From: an uncultured bacterium
GTDB taxonomy: Bacteria; Calescibacteriota; Calescibacteriia; Calescibacteriales; Calescibacteriaceae
Direction of reading: 5' to 3'
Length of the DNA: 64,000 nucleotides
NCBI GenBank assembly: GCA_938036315.1
Contig: CALHPK010000002.1
Span: 97,225-161,224, forward strand
The notes under the pieces were generated by a model, which saw nothing but the letters and a program-made list of their open reading frames with translations, searched no databases and was not told where the DNA came from. Both the position numbers and the translations under genes were made by a program. Of the stretch, positions 25,298 to 33,611 are shown one piece after another. Position 1 is the stretch's first letter, and each line of letters begins with the position of its first letter.

Positions 25298-26076
25298 TGC
25301 TATCGGTAGCAATAATATCACATAACAGCGAAAGATTAATATCAAAATGTATAAAAAGTGTCATAGATATCTCAGATGATATAGTGGTTGTGGATTCATT
25401 CTCAGAAGATAGAACTCCACAAATTGCTGAATCGCTCGGTGCAAGAGTTATAAAAAGAGAATTCAGAGATTTTTATGAACAGAAAAACTTCGCAGTATCA
25501 CTATGCAAAAACGAATGGGTTCTATCTCTTGATTCTGACGAGATAGTATCAGAAGAACTAAGAAACGAAATAGCAAAAAAAATCGATTTCAAAAATATAA
25601 AGTATAGTGGATTCCTAATCAGAAGAAGAAATATATATCTTGGAAAGACGGTTCATGTCTGGTCAAACTATGTTCCGAGATTGTTCAGAAAATCAAGAGC
25701 AATGTGGAAAGGCGAAATTGTGCATGAGAGCGTTGAAATCCAGGGAAAAATCGGTAAACTAAAAGGTGATATAATCCACTATACTTATTCATCATGTAAG
25801 GAGCATTTTGCAAAAACATTAAACTTCGGAGAAAAAAGCGCAATCAAAAAGTATCTTCAAGGAGAAAGAGGATACAGAATCAAGCTTCTGATAACTCCAT
25901 TTTGGGAATTTTTCAAACACTTCATACTAAAAATGGGGTTTACTGATGGAACAAGAGGACTCATAATATCTTATTCAGCAATGATCGATAGAATCATAAG
26001 ATACTCACTTCTTTGGGAAAAAAATGAAATCAGAAACTACGAATACGAAGAAGATCCACAGATACAGCTAAAATAA
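25297..26076 (+). CDS. GT2 glycosyltransferase (WaaE/KdtX-like)
   Basis: A 259-residue GT-A enzyme: LSVAIISHNSE, DIVVVDSFSEDRT, the KNFAVSLCKNEWVLSLDSDE metal-binding DSDE, and later RLFRK and HYTYSS segments. This is the layout of the WaaE/LgtF family that adds a sugar to the lipopolysaccharide inner core. Translation is coupled to the HerA-like gene through a TAATG overlap, which is an odd pairing of a DNA-motor-like ATPase with a surface-glycan enzyme. The acceptor is inferred. The GT2-methyltransferase fusion at 26970 lies downstream on the same strand. Confidence 0.88.
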   Translation: MLSVAIISHNSERLISKCIKSVIDISDDIVVVDSFSEDRTPQIAESLGARVIKREFRDFYEQKNFAVSLCKNEWVLSLDSDEIVSEELRNEIAKKIDFKNIKYSGFLIRRRNIYLGKTVHVWSNYVPRLFRKSRAMWKGEIVHESVEIQGKIGKLKGDIIHYTYSSCKEHFAKTLNFGEKSAIKKYLQGERGYRIKLLITPFWEFFKHFILKMGFTDGTRGLIISYSAMIDRIIRYSLLWEKNEIRNYEYEEDPQIQLK

Positions 26077-26347
26077 CTCTATATTACCAAAATAAATGAT
26101 AACTCATAAAATAAAAATGAATACACATCAATCAATCAGTAAAGAACACTACCGTCATATGATCTGAAATGTTAATAATCATTAATTAATAGCAATATTA
26201 TTGCTTAACACAATACCATTACTTAATAAAAATACCATTTCCAATATATCATTACTATAACTATAAAAGTTATAAACAGACAGAGAATAAAAAAATTGAT
26301 AAATATGATCACAGAATAGAAAAGTTAAGAATTGATTTATAGTAATT

Positions 26348-26893
26348 ATGAAAAAGAAGACCAACAGCAAGAAAAGGAAAGATGAAAAGAATGGCAAGGA
26401 AAGAATAGTAGAAATAGAGACAAAAAAACCAGTTACTGCAGTATCTTATGATAGAAATCAGGCAAAAATAACAATAATAGGAGTTCCAGATAGACCGGGA
26501 ATTGCTAAAGCAATATTCAAGCCTCTGGGGGATGCGGGGATAAGTGTTGATATGATAGTTCAGAATGTCTCTCAAGATGGACTTACAGATATAACATTCA
26601 CGGTAAAAAGAGCAGAGTTGAAAAAATCCTTAGAAGTTGTATCACAAGTTGCTAAAAGTATGGGATTCAAATCAGTTACATTCGATGACAAAATAGCAAA
26701 AGTCTCAATAGTGGGTACAGGAATGAGAGATAGACCAGGAATAGCGGCACGCATGTTTGAGATACTCGCTGATGCCGGAATAAACATAGAGATGATATCT
26801 ACCTCAGAGATAAAAATCTCATGCGTCATAAAGGAAAAATTTGTCGAACTTGCGGTAAGAGAACTACACGAAGGCTTTGGACTCGATAAATAG
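26348..26893 (+). CDS. Stand-alone aspartate kinase regulatory (tandem ACT) domain
   Basis: A 181-residue protein matching only the C-terminal regulatory part of aspartokinase. A lysine-rich head (residues 1-30) is followed by two ACT domains. The first runs [25 protein letters not shown] through [12 protein letters not shown] and TDITFTV. The second is [23 protein letters not shown], then [16 protein letters not shown] and [13 protein letters not shown]. No kinase catalytic domain precedes it; upstream is 271 bp of AT-rich spacer after a glycosyltransferase. It may be a separately encoded beta-type subunit that binds Lys/Thr and joins a catalytic subunit encoded elsewhere, or a gene relic. 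The reading frame is intact, favouring function. Confidence 0.9.
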   Translation: MKKKTNSKKRKDEKNGKERIVEIETKKPVTAVSYDRNQAKITIIGVPDRPGIAKAIFKPLGDAGISVDMIVQNVSQDGLTDITFTVKRAELKKSLEVVSQVAKSMGFKSVTFDDKIAKVSIVGTGMRDRPGIAARMFEILADAGINIEMISTSEIKISCVIKEKFVELAVRELHEGFGLDK

Positions 26894-26969
26894 TAATTAA
26901 ATAGTCGAAACAAATTCAATCTCTGATCAACACTAAATAAATATTAAAACAAAAATTAAAATTTATGTA

Positions 26970-28343
26970 ATGATTTCAATTGTATGTGTCTATAATAATA
27001 AAGACATACTTGAAAGATATTTATTGAAAAGTCTCAGAACTCAAACAGTTCAATATGAATTCATAGGGCTAAACAATGAAAAAGGTGTATACAGATCTGC
27101 TGCAGAAGCCTTGAATGAAGGGGGCTCCAGGGCAAAAGGTAAATACATAATGTTTGTTCATCAAGATGTTGAACTAAGCTCGGAAAACTGGCTAGCGGAA
27201 GCAGAAAATATTTTAGATAAGCTCGAAAACTTAGGCATAGCAGGAGTGGCAGGAAAAGCAGATAGCAGAGGTGTAGTAACAAATATAACACATGGTATAC
27301 CACCCAGACCAGCCGGCACTATAATGATCAATTCTCCGTATGAAGTTCAAACTGTCGATGAATGCTTAGCTATTATCCCTAAAGCTGTTTTTAGTACTCT
27401 GAAATTTGATGAAAACACCTGCGACGGGTGGCACCTTTATACTGTTGACTATTCCCTAAGTGTCAGGAAATTGGGACTAAAAGCTTACTGCCTACCACTA
27501 CCATGCTACCATGTAGGAGGCCAAACTACTATTGGAAAAATTCCTCAAGATTATTATTTAACCTTGAAGAAAATTTGTGAAAAACACAAAGATTACCCTG
27601 TAATCCACACTACAAACGGTGACTGGACCCCGAATCCTCTGAACAAAAAAAGCAACTTTTACTATGAGTCAGCAAGGAAAGACGTTATTGATTTTATCTT
27701 TCGTCATAATCTTCCGCACGAAAGAATTTTAGAAATCGGATGTGCCAAAGGACTTACCGGCAGAATTATCAGAAAACTCGGTAAAACCTCAGAATACATC
27801 GGAATAGAAATATCGGAGGAAGCAACATCAGAGGCTAAAAAACACATTGATAAAGTAATCGTAGGAGATATAGAAAAAATCAATTTAGAAGATTACGGAA
27901 TAAAGAAGGATTCGATTGATCTGATTCTCTGCCTTGATGTACTTGAACATCTTTATAATCCCTGGAAGGTGCTTTCTGATTTGCAGGAGTACCTAAGATA
28001 TGGTGGATATCTTGTTGCCTCAATTCCAAACGTACAAAACATCAGTATTATAAACAGTCTGGTAAACGGAAGATGGAGCTATGAAGAAGCAGGTTTGCTT
28101 GACTCAACTCACATCAGATTCTTCACCCTACACGAAATAATCAATATGTTCTCAATCTCTGGTCTCTCTCCAGAAATAGTTGAGTATATCCTAAATCCAC
28201 CACTTGATTTAAACACTCTGAAAGATACAGATAACATTATTAGTCTTGAAAAGGTCATCTTACGAGGACTCTCTAAAGCGGAGGTTATCAAATTATTTGC
28301 ATATCAATATCTTGTGGCAGGCAAAAAGCCTTCAAGAAAGTAA
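26970..28343 (+). CDS. Fusion: GT2-like glycosyltransferase + SAM methyltransferase
   Basis: A 457-residue two-domain protein. Residues 1-210 form a GT-A-like domain with SIVCVYNNKDILERYLLKSL, a FVHQDVEL metal site and a late HVGGQTT. Residues 225-455 form a Methyltransf_23-type domain: ILEIGCAKGLTG (motif I), IGIEISEEA, and DLILCLDVLEHLYNPW, then SIPNVQNIS and RFFTLHE. Such fusions occur in loci building methylated surface glycans. One polypeptide could add and then O-methylate a sugar, or methylate a nearby residue. It is preceded by the ACT protein at 77 bp. Domains are clear; the substrates are unknown. Confidence 0.88.
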   Translation: MISIVCVYNNKDILERYLLKSLRTQTVQYEFIGLNNEKGVYRSAAEALNEGGSRAKGKYIMFVHQDVELSSENWLAEAENILDKLENLGIAGVAGKADSRGVVTNITHGIPPRPAGTIMINSPYEVQTVDECLAIIPKAVFSTLKFDENTCDGWHLYTVDYSLSVRKLGLKAYCLPLPCYHVGGQTTIGKIPQDYYLTLKKICEKHKDYPVIHTTNGDWTPNPLNKKSNFYYESARKDVIDFIFRHNLPHERILEIGCAKGLTGRIIRKLGKTSEYIGIEISEEATSEAKKHIDKVIVGDIEKINLEDYGIKKDSIDLILCLDVLEHLYNPWKVLSDLQEYLRYGGYLVASIPNVQNISIINSLVNGRWSYEEAGLLDSTHIRFFTLHEIINMFSISGLSPEIVEYILNPPLDLNTLKDTDNIISLEKVILRGLSKAEVIKLFAYQYLVAGKKPSRK

Positions 28344-28449
28344 CACCAACTGACATTTCCAAAAAAATTTGCTTTTTCTTACATTAAATGAATCTACATT
28401 ACCATAAGAAAAGTATTTCGATAAAAATATCAATTTGATAAAAGATATC

Positions 28450-28456
28450 AGGAGGT
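28450..28456 (+). promoter_or_regulatory. Shine-Dalgarno for hppA
   Basis: AGGAGGT ends 10 nt before the ATG at 28467. It is a strong site that supports this start. Confidence 0.8.
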
Positions 28457-28466
28457 TATACAAGAT

Positions 28467-30626
28467 ATGCAACTAGAAAGCGTTCTTTTAACTTTGGTAA
28501 TAGGCATATCCATAATAGGAGTCATCTCAGCTTACTATTTTGCGAGATGGGTTCTAAAATACGATACAGGTACCCCTGAAATGAGAGCTATATCAGATGC
28601 CATAAAAGAAGGTGCAGAAGCATTCTTGAATAGGCAATACAGAACCATAATATCAATATCCCTTCCCCTGGCAGTTGCTATATTTCTTGGCTATGGACTT
28701 ATAAGAGAACATAAACCATTTGATCCGGTATCGTCCTCCCTTGAGCTTGCCATATGGATCACGCTATCTTTTATCCTTGGAGCTGCTTCATCTCTGATTG
28801 CTGGATATGTTGGCATGTGGGTAAGTATAAGGAGCAACATAAGAACCGCATCTGCGGCCAGGAATAAAAGCTTAATAGATGCGGTGAGAATTGCTCTTCG
28901 AGGTGGAGCGGTATCAGGAATAATGATAGTATCAATGAGTCTTCTTGGAATCTCTGCTCTTTATCTTACTATGAGATTTTTCTCGACAGCCGAAATAATA
29001 AAGATTCCTTTTCTGATTGTAGGGTATGGATTTGGAGCTTCACTTGTAGCACTTTTTGCACAGCTTGGAGGAGGAATCTACACAAAAGCAGCTGATGTTG
29101 GAGCAGACCTTGTTGGGAAAGTGGAAGCTGGAATTCCTGAAGACGATCCACGGAATCCGGCGGTCATAGCAGATCAGGTTGGAGATAATGTTGGAGATTG
29201 TGCAGGACGTGGAGCAGATCTATTTGAGTCCACAGCAGCAGAAAATATAGGAGCTATGATTCTCGGTGCAACAATGGCTTCAAGAATACCAGATGCAAAA
29301 CCAGAGTGGATAATCGGAGTTATGATGTTTCCTCTTGTTGCCCGTGCTTTCGGGATAATCTCTTCTATAATTGGGATTGCACTTGTAAAACCCAAGAGCA
29401 ATGAGGAAGACCCAGAAAAAGCTCTTAACAGGGGATATTATGTTTCGGTCATATTTGCAATGGTGGGATTTGCAATCGCCTCAAGATGGCTACTGCACCA
29501 CCCTGACTCTCCTGTCGCATGGATATACTTTTTCTTGTGCGGAGTTATCGGAGTGCTAACATCTGTTGCCTTTGTTTTCATAACTTACTACTATACAGAG
29601 TATAAGTATCGCCCTGTCAGAGAAATAGCAATATCAAGCCAAACTGGACCAGCCACTAACATAATAACAGGCCTTTCAGTTGGACTTGAAAACACAGCTT
29701 TGCCCGCAGTAGTAATATCAGTAGCTATAGTTATATCTTACTACCTTGGAAGAGCATCTGGTTTCCCTGAGGCCGGGCTTTTCGGAACTGCGGTTGCTAC
29801 CATGGGGATGCTCTCAACAGCTGCTTTCATTCTTGCCATGGATACATTCGGTCCCATAACTGATAATGCTGGTGGAATAGTAGAAATGAGTGGTCAACCT
29901 ATGGATGTCAGAAAGATCACAGATAGATTAGACGCTCTTGGGAACACTACAAAAGCTCTCACAAAAGGTTATGCAATCGGCTCAGCAGGACTTGCCGCGT
30001 TTCTCCTTTTCAGTGCATACATTGACGAAGTCAGAAACTATGGAGTCCCACTTGAATCTGTTGACATCGCCAAACCAGAAGTCTTTATCGGGGGGTTTTT
30101 AGGAGGAATGCTTGTATTCCTGTTCTCTGCCCTTGCAATAAGAGCGGTTGGGAAATCAGCATATTACGTAATAAATGAAGTTAGACGCCAGTTCAAAGAA
30201 AAACCCGGAATACTTAAGGGAACAGATAAACCCGAATATGGTACCTGCGTTGATATAGTAACCAGAGGTGCACTCAAAGAAATGATACTCCCCGGCATAC
30301 TACCTGTTATAACCCCAGCTGCTGTCGGATTGATATTCAAATCCGTCGGACTTGGAGCTGAAACTGTTGCTGCTTTCTTGATGATAGGAACTGCTGTCGG
30401 AATCTTACTCGCTACTGTCTTCAATAACGGTGGTGGAGCATGGGATAATGCTAAAAAGTTTATAGAGGCTGGGAATTTCGGTGGTAAAGGTTCTGAAGCT
30501 CACAAAGCCGCAGTTGTTGGGGATACTGTAGGCGATCCTCTCAAAGATACAGCCGGTCCATCAATCCATGTGCTCGTAAAGCTTCTCTCAACCGTTAATC
30601 TTGTGCTTGCTCCACTGTTCATTTAG
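28467..30626 (+). CDS. hppA: Membrane H+-translocating pyrophosphatase, K+-independent type
   Basis: Couples pyrophosphate hydrolysis to cation export across the inner membrane. The 719-residue protein has about 15-16 hydrophobic segments. The catalytic signature GIYTKAADVGADLVGKVE with DDPRNPAVIADQVGDNVGD is intact, as are the distal GGAWDNAKK and GDTVGDPLKDTAGPS motifs. In GNTTKALTKG, Lys496 stands where K+-dependent enzymes have Ala (Ala460 of the Carboxydothermus enzyme); Lys there marks the K+-independent class, whose known members pump H+. It ends 18 bp from convergent recO. Confidence 0.97.
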   Translation: MQLESVLLTLVIGISIIGVISAYYFARWVLKYDTGTPEMRAISDAIKEGAEAFLNRQYRTIISISLPLAVAIFLGYGLIREHKPFDPVSSSLELAIWITLSFILGAASSLIAGYVGMWVSIRSNIRTASAARNKSLIDAVRIALRGGAVSGIMIVSMSLLGISALYLTMRFFSTAEIIKIPFLIVGYGFGASLVALFAQLGGGIYTKAADVGADLVGKVEAGIPEDDPRNPAVIADQVGDNVGDCAGRGADLFESTAAENIGAMILGATMASRIPDAKPEWIIGVMMFPLVARAFGIISSIIGIALVKPKSNEEDPEKALNRGYYVSVIFAMVGFAIASRWLLHHPDSPVAWIYFFLCGVIGVLTSVAFVFITYYYTEYKYRPVREIAISSQTGPATNIITGLSVGLENTALPAVVISVAIVISYYLGRASGFPEAGLFGTAVATMGMLSTAAFILAMDTFGPITDNAGGIVEMSGQPMDVRKITDRLDALGNTTKALTKGYAIGSAGLAAFLLFSAYIDEVRNYGVPLESVDIAKPEVFIGGFLGGMLVFLFSALAIRAVGKSAYYVINEVRRQFKEKPGILKGTDKPEYGTCVDIVTRGALKEMILPGILPVITPAAVGLIFKSVGLGAETVAAFLMIGTAVGILLATVFNNGGGAWDNAKKFIEAGNFGGKGSEAHKAAVVGDTVGDPLKDTAGPSIHVLVKLLSTVNLVLAPLFI

Positions 30627-30644
30627 ATAGATACAACAAAATGC

Positions 30645-31208
30645 TCATGTATAGGTAGGATTATTTAGTTCCTCTACCCTATCCAAAAGTCCAAAGAATT
30701 TCAGTTCAGTTCCATACAAATCTTGACACACCTTTATCAAATCTAATTTTGACTTTATAGTCATCCTTCCATATCCTTCACAATCTAAGAACTCAGCCGA
30801 AAACTTCAGCAAGATATCCATGATGTTGCCTTTTTCAAAATTTTCAATAAGATAAAGATTTCTCTCGGCTACCTGGAAGCTATCCGGTGATGCCCAGAAA
30901 GCTCTGCAAAATTCTAATACAAACCAAGAAGAAAAGATCCTCACAATATCTGATTTTATCTTCGGAAAAGTTTCAATCACATCAACTTTCTCGAGGATAA
31001 TTTTTGACCCAAAAAAAATTTTCCTTAGATATACGTCTAATATCGAAGGTGGTTCGAGCAAATTCAAGAATCTTTTCAAACTCTTTCTCCCGTGCTTTGC
31101 AACTGACCAGAAAATCCCAGACTGTTTACCCAAAAGACACACTAAAACATCATCTTCTCCGATGTACCTTCTTGAAAGAACTATAGCCCTTTCTGACAGA
31201 ATCTCCAT
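30645..31208 (-). CDS. recO: DNA repair protein RecO, zinc-finger-less
   Basis: RecO helps RecR load RecA onto SSB-coated single-strand DNA. From the ATG at 31208 the protein is 187 residues. The N-terminal OB fold shows ERAIVLSRRYIGEDD, then SGIFWSVAKHGRKS with the basic turn. The C-terminal helical domain is shorter than the roughly 240-residue norm and lacks the four-cysteine zinc finger many RecO proteins carry. The longer start at 31229 adds seven residues with no support. It converges on hppA. The assignment rests on the OB-fold pattern and helical domain. Confidence 0.82.
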   Translation of the reverse strand: MEILSERAIVLSRRYIGEDDVLVCLLGKQSGIFWSVAKHGRKSLKRFLNLLEPPSILDVYLRKIFFGSKIILEKVDVIETFPKIKSDIVRIFSSWFVLEFCRAFWASPDSFQVAERNLYLIENFEKGNIMDILLKFSAEFLDCEGYGRMTIKSKLDLIKVCQDLYGTELKFFGLLDRVEELNNPTYT

Positions 31209-31282
31209 CACGATTAATTTAGCAAACAAAATAGAATGAAAAACAAAAAAATATTATTATTTTTATTTAGTTTTTATATATA

Positions 31283-33568
31283 ATGATTTCGGTTTGGATA
31301 TGGGTTGGATTATCTCTTATTATCTACGGTGGGACGGTAACTGTTGCCGGAGTAATCTATGAACCCAAAATATTCCAAATCAATCCAGCAATAGTATGGG
31401 GACCTCTTATGATGCTTGCTGGGATCATATTTATACTGATAGGGAGAAGATTTTCCGGCAATCATAGAAGATTTTCTGGCAATCATAAGGGAGATAAGAA
31501 ATATCTGATCATAGTACTTTTCATCTTTGGATATCTATCAACTGCACGAGCTCAACAATGGGAGTTTGATTATCCTAATCCATCAATAGAAGGAACTTCA
31601 GGACTTTTCAGAATTGTATCCCCCAGAAGTTTGGGCTGGAGGAATTTTTCAATCGGGGCATTCTTAGGGTTCTATGACACCCCAAACAATTCGGTTATCT
31701 TGATAAGCAGAAACTACTTTATCATAAAAGATAAGTTCCAGGAAATTAATTTTTCGAATTTTAACTCGACAGCATTTTACGGGTATATATTCCTAAGTTT
31801 TGGAGGACCGTCAGCAGATATAGGCGGAAAGGTGTCCAGTGATATATCTTTAGTATACAGAAATATTTCTACTTTGATCAAGTATCAAAGGATAGGGGGG
31901 GACTTCAACCAAGATAATGCTCAAGCTTTTGGAGATTTTATAATAACGCCTAAATTCTCTTATACATTGGCCAGTAAGGAAGCAAGCTTTGCTCTGTGGA
32001 GTAAGGTATTTTTACTCTCTGCATATAGATATCCATCAATTGCAGCTGTATCGATCGCCCCCGGAATATCTGCCCTTTATGACTTTGATGAGAATCCTTA
32101 CTTCAGAAGCCAAGTCTGGAAAGATATAGATCTTCTGAATCCCAAAGTTTATATCTCTGCATCCATAAACTTTGATAATTCCAAAAGTATTTTAGGATCA
32201 CTACTAGATAAGATTCCTGCTTTTATCCAAACTTCATTGCTTATTGAGCCTTATAATCATATTGATATTGGAGTGGGAATTGAAGCTGGAGATTCCAAAA
32301 GAGGAATAGGTAAATATCTATCTGGATTTATTGAGTACTCCTTCATACAGTATTTCCCTCCTCCCCCTCAGTCTTCGTTTGCTGATATGCAAAACTACAT
32401 ATCAGTAGGTGCAAGAATAAAGCCCATCCCATTATTTTCACAAATCATAAAAGGAATTCCTCAGGAAATTCAAAATGCACAACTTTTCATAGGTGGCGAC
32501 TTCAATTTATCTCGTGTTTACGAAGGAGAGATTGCTTTGGGTCCAACTGTTTACTTAAGAAATGCTCCAGCCTGGAGAATTTTCTTTGGAGTTAATATAT
32601 TCTGGAATCCTTGGGAGAAAGTTTTTTTTGGAGAAGGGGGGAGAATAAAATTTGTTATAAAGGATGCCGAAACAGGTTCTCCGCTCGGAGATGTGATAAT
32701 ATCTTTTCCAGATCTTGGATTATCAAACTTAGCATCTGATCCATCAACCGGAGAGGCAACTTCCTACGATCTACCACCGGGAGAAGTTGGAGTACAGTTT
32801 AGAAAAGCCGGATATGAAGTAGCTGTAAGGAAAGTCCAAGTTGAAAAAGGTATATTAAAAGAGATCGAAGTAGAGATGGTAAAAGAAAAAGCAGTTTCAT
32901 CTGTATTCGGTACTGTCAGATCTCCTACTGGAGCTCCTGTTACTGCTAGAATAGAAGTTGAAGGTGCAAATATTCCGCCTTTATTCTCCGATCCAATAGA
33001 GGGTAAATATGAATTGGGTATTCCTGCAGGTACATATAAACTAAATTTCTCAGCAGAAGGATATAACCCAACTAAAATTAATCTGAAACTATCGCCGGGA
33101 GAAAAAAAGAGACTCGATGTTATTCTGGAACAAGTCACTGTAGAAAAAAGAGAAATAGGTGGAGCTAGGGGGGAAACTTTACTGAAGGAGGAACAAAAAA
33201 AATTTATATATGAGAAACAAACGAAAAGATTACTCCTCTCTGAAAAAATACTTTTTGAACCTGAGAAAGAAAAAATATTGCCGTACTCGCAAGATACACT
33301 GAAGGAGTTAGCGGAATACATAAATAGAGAATTCAAGGGCAAGAAGATAAGAATAGAAGTTCATACATTCAGAACCAAAAATCCGGCTTACGATAAAGAA
33401 CTTAGCGAGAGGAGAGCGGAAGAAATAGTGAATATTTTAACTAAGTTTGGAATCCCAAGAGAGTATCTGATACCAGTTGGTAAGGGGTCAGAATTTCCTA
33501 TCATTCCAGCAGATACACCCGAAGCAAGAGGTGAAAACGAAAGAGTTGAGTTCTTCATAGCTGAATAG
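31283..33568 (+). CDS. Composite surface protein: 2-TM head, carboxypeptidase-regulatory-like repeats, OmpA-like C-terminus
   Basis: A 761-residue protein. Residues 1-55 form two hydrophobic helices, then a 7-residue duplication (RRFSGNH twice), then a signal-peptide-like stretch, IIVLFIFGYLSTARAQQ, at about residues 72-88. Residues 90-440 look beta-rich and outer-membrane-like. Residues 445-630 hold two CarboxypepD_reg/PEGA-like beta sandwiches. Residues 650-761 resemble the OmpA peptidoglycan-binding domain (LSERRAEEIVNIL...KFGIPREYL). The GHTD motif reads VHTFR, so the diaminopimelate-binding Asp is lost while the later Arg remains. Secreted or outer-membrane location is inferred. No ATG, GTG or TTG lies between the second helix and the signal-like segment. 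Confidence 0.75.
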   Translation: MISVWIWVGLSLIIYGGTVTVAGVIYEPKIFQINPAIVWGPLMMLAGIIFILIGRRFSGNHRRFSGNHKGDKKYLIIVLFIFGYLSTARAQQWEFDYPNPSIEGTSGLFRIVSPRSLGWRNFSIGAFLGFYDTPNNSVILISRNYFIIKDKFQEINFSNFNSTAFYGYIFLSFGGPSADIGGKVSSDISLVYRNISTLIKYQRIGGDFNQDNAQAFGDFIITPKFSYTLASKEASFALWSKVFLLSAYRYPSIAAVSIAPGISALYDFDENPYFRSQVWKDIDLLNPKVYISASINFDNSKSILGSLLDKIPAFIQTSLLIEPYNHIDIGVGIEAGDSKRGIGKYLSGFIEYSFIQYFPPPPQSSFADMQNYISVGARIKPIPLFSQIIKGIPQEIQNAQLFIGGDFNLSRVYEGEIALGPTVYLRNAPAWRIFFGVNIFWNPWEKVFFGEGGRIKFVIKDAETGSPLGDVIISFPDLGLSNLASDPSTGEATSYDLPPGEVGVQFRKAGYEVAVRKVQVEKGILKEIEVEMVKEKAVSSVFGTVRSPTGAPVTARIEVEGANIPPLFSDPIEGKYELGIPAGTYKLNFSAEGYNPTKINLKLSPGEKKRLDVILEQVTVEKREIGGARGETLLKEEQKKFIYEKQTKRLLLSEKILFEPEKEKILPYSQDTLKELAEYINREFKGKKIRIEVHTFRTKNPAYDKELSERRAEEIVNILTKFGIPREYLIPVGKGSEFPIIPADTPEARGENERVEFFIAE
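31445..31486 (+). repeat. 21-bp in-frame tandem repeat inside the OmpA-like gene
   Basis: AGAAGATTTTCCGGCAATCAT at 31445-31465 and again at 31466-31486 with one base change. It encodes RRFSGNH twice, just before the internal signal-like segment. Confidence 0.9.
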
Positions 33569-33575
33569 GTAGTCC

Positions 33576-33611
33576 GTCAAGAATTTTTCACAAGTCAAGA
33601 ACTTCTCACAA
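33576..33611. repeat. 18-bp tandem repeat over the gcvT stop codon
   Basis: GTCAAGAATTTTTCACAA at 33576-33593 and GTCAAGAACTTCTCACAA at 33594-33611. The second copy holds the last codons and TGA stop of gcvT (minus strand). Because 18 is a multiple of 3, the other copy supplies a second in-frame stop downstream. Confidence 0.85.

Noticed and set aside
26191-26205. Palindrome AGCAAT-ATT-ATTGCT upstream of the ACT gene as an operator or terminator
   Set aside because: Six AT-rich base pairs with a 3-nt loop are expected by chance in this spacer, and no T-run or second copy supports a role.
26182-26575. Phe/Tyr/Ile-rich open frames antisense to the ACT gene and its upstream spacer
   Set aside because: These arise from AT-rich sequence and are antisense to the clearly conserved ACT domains.
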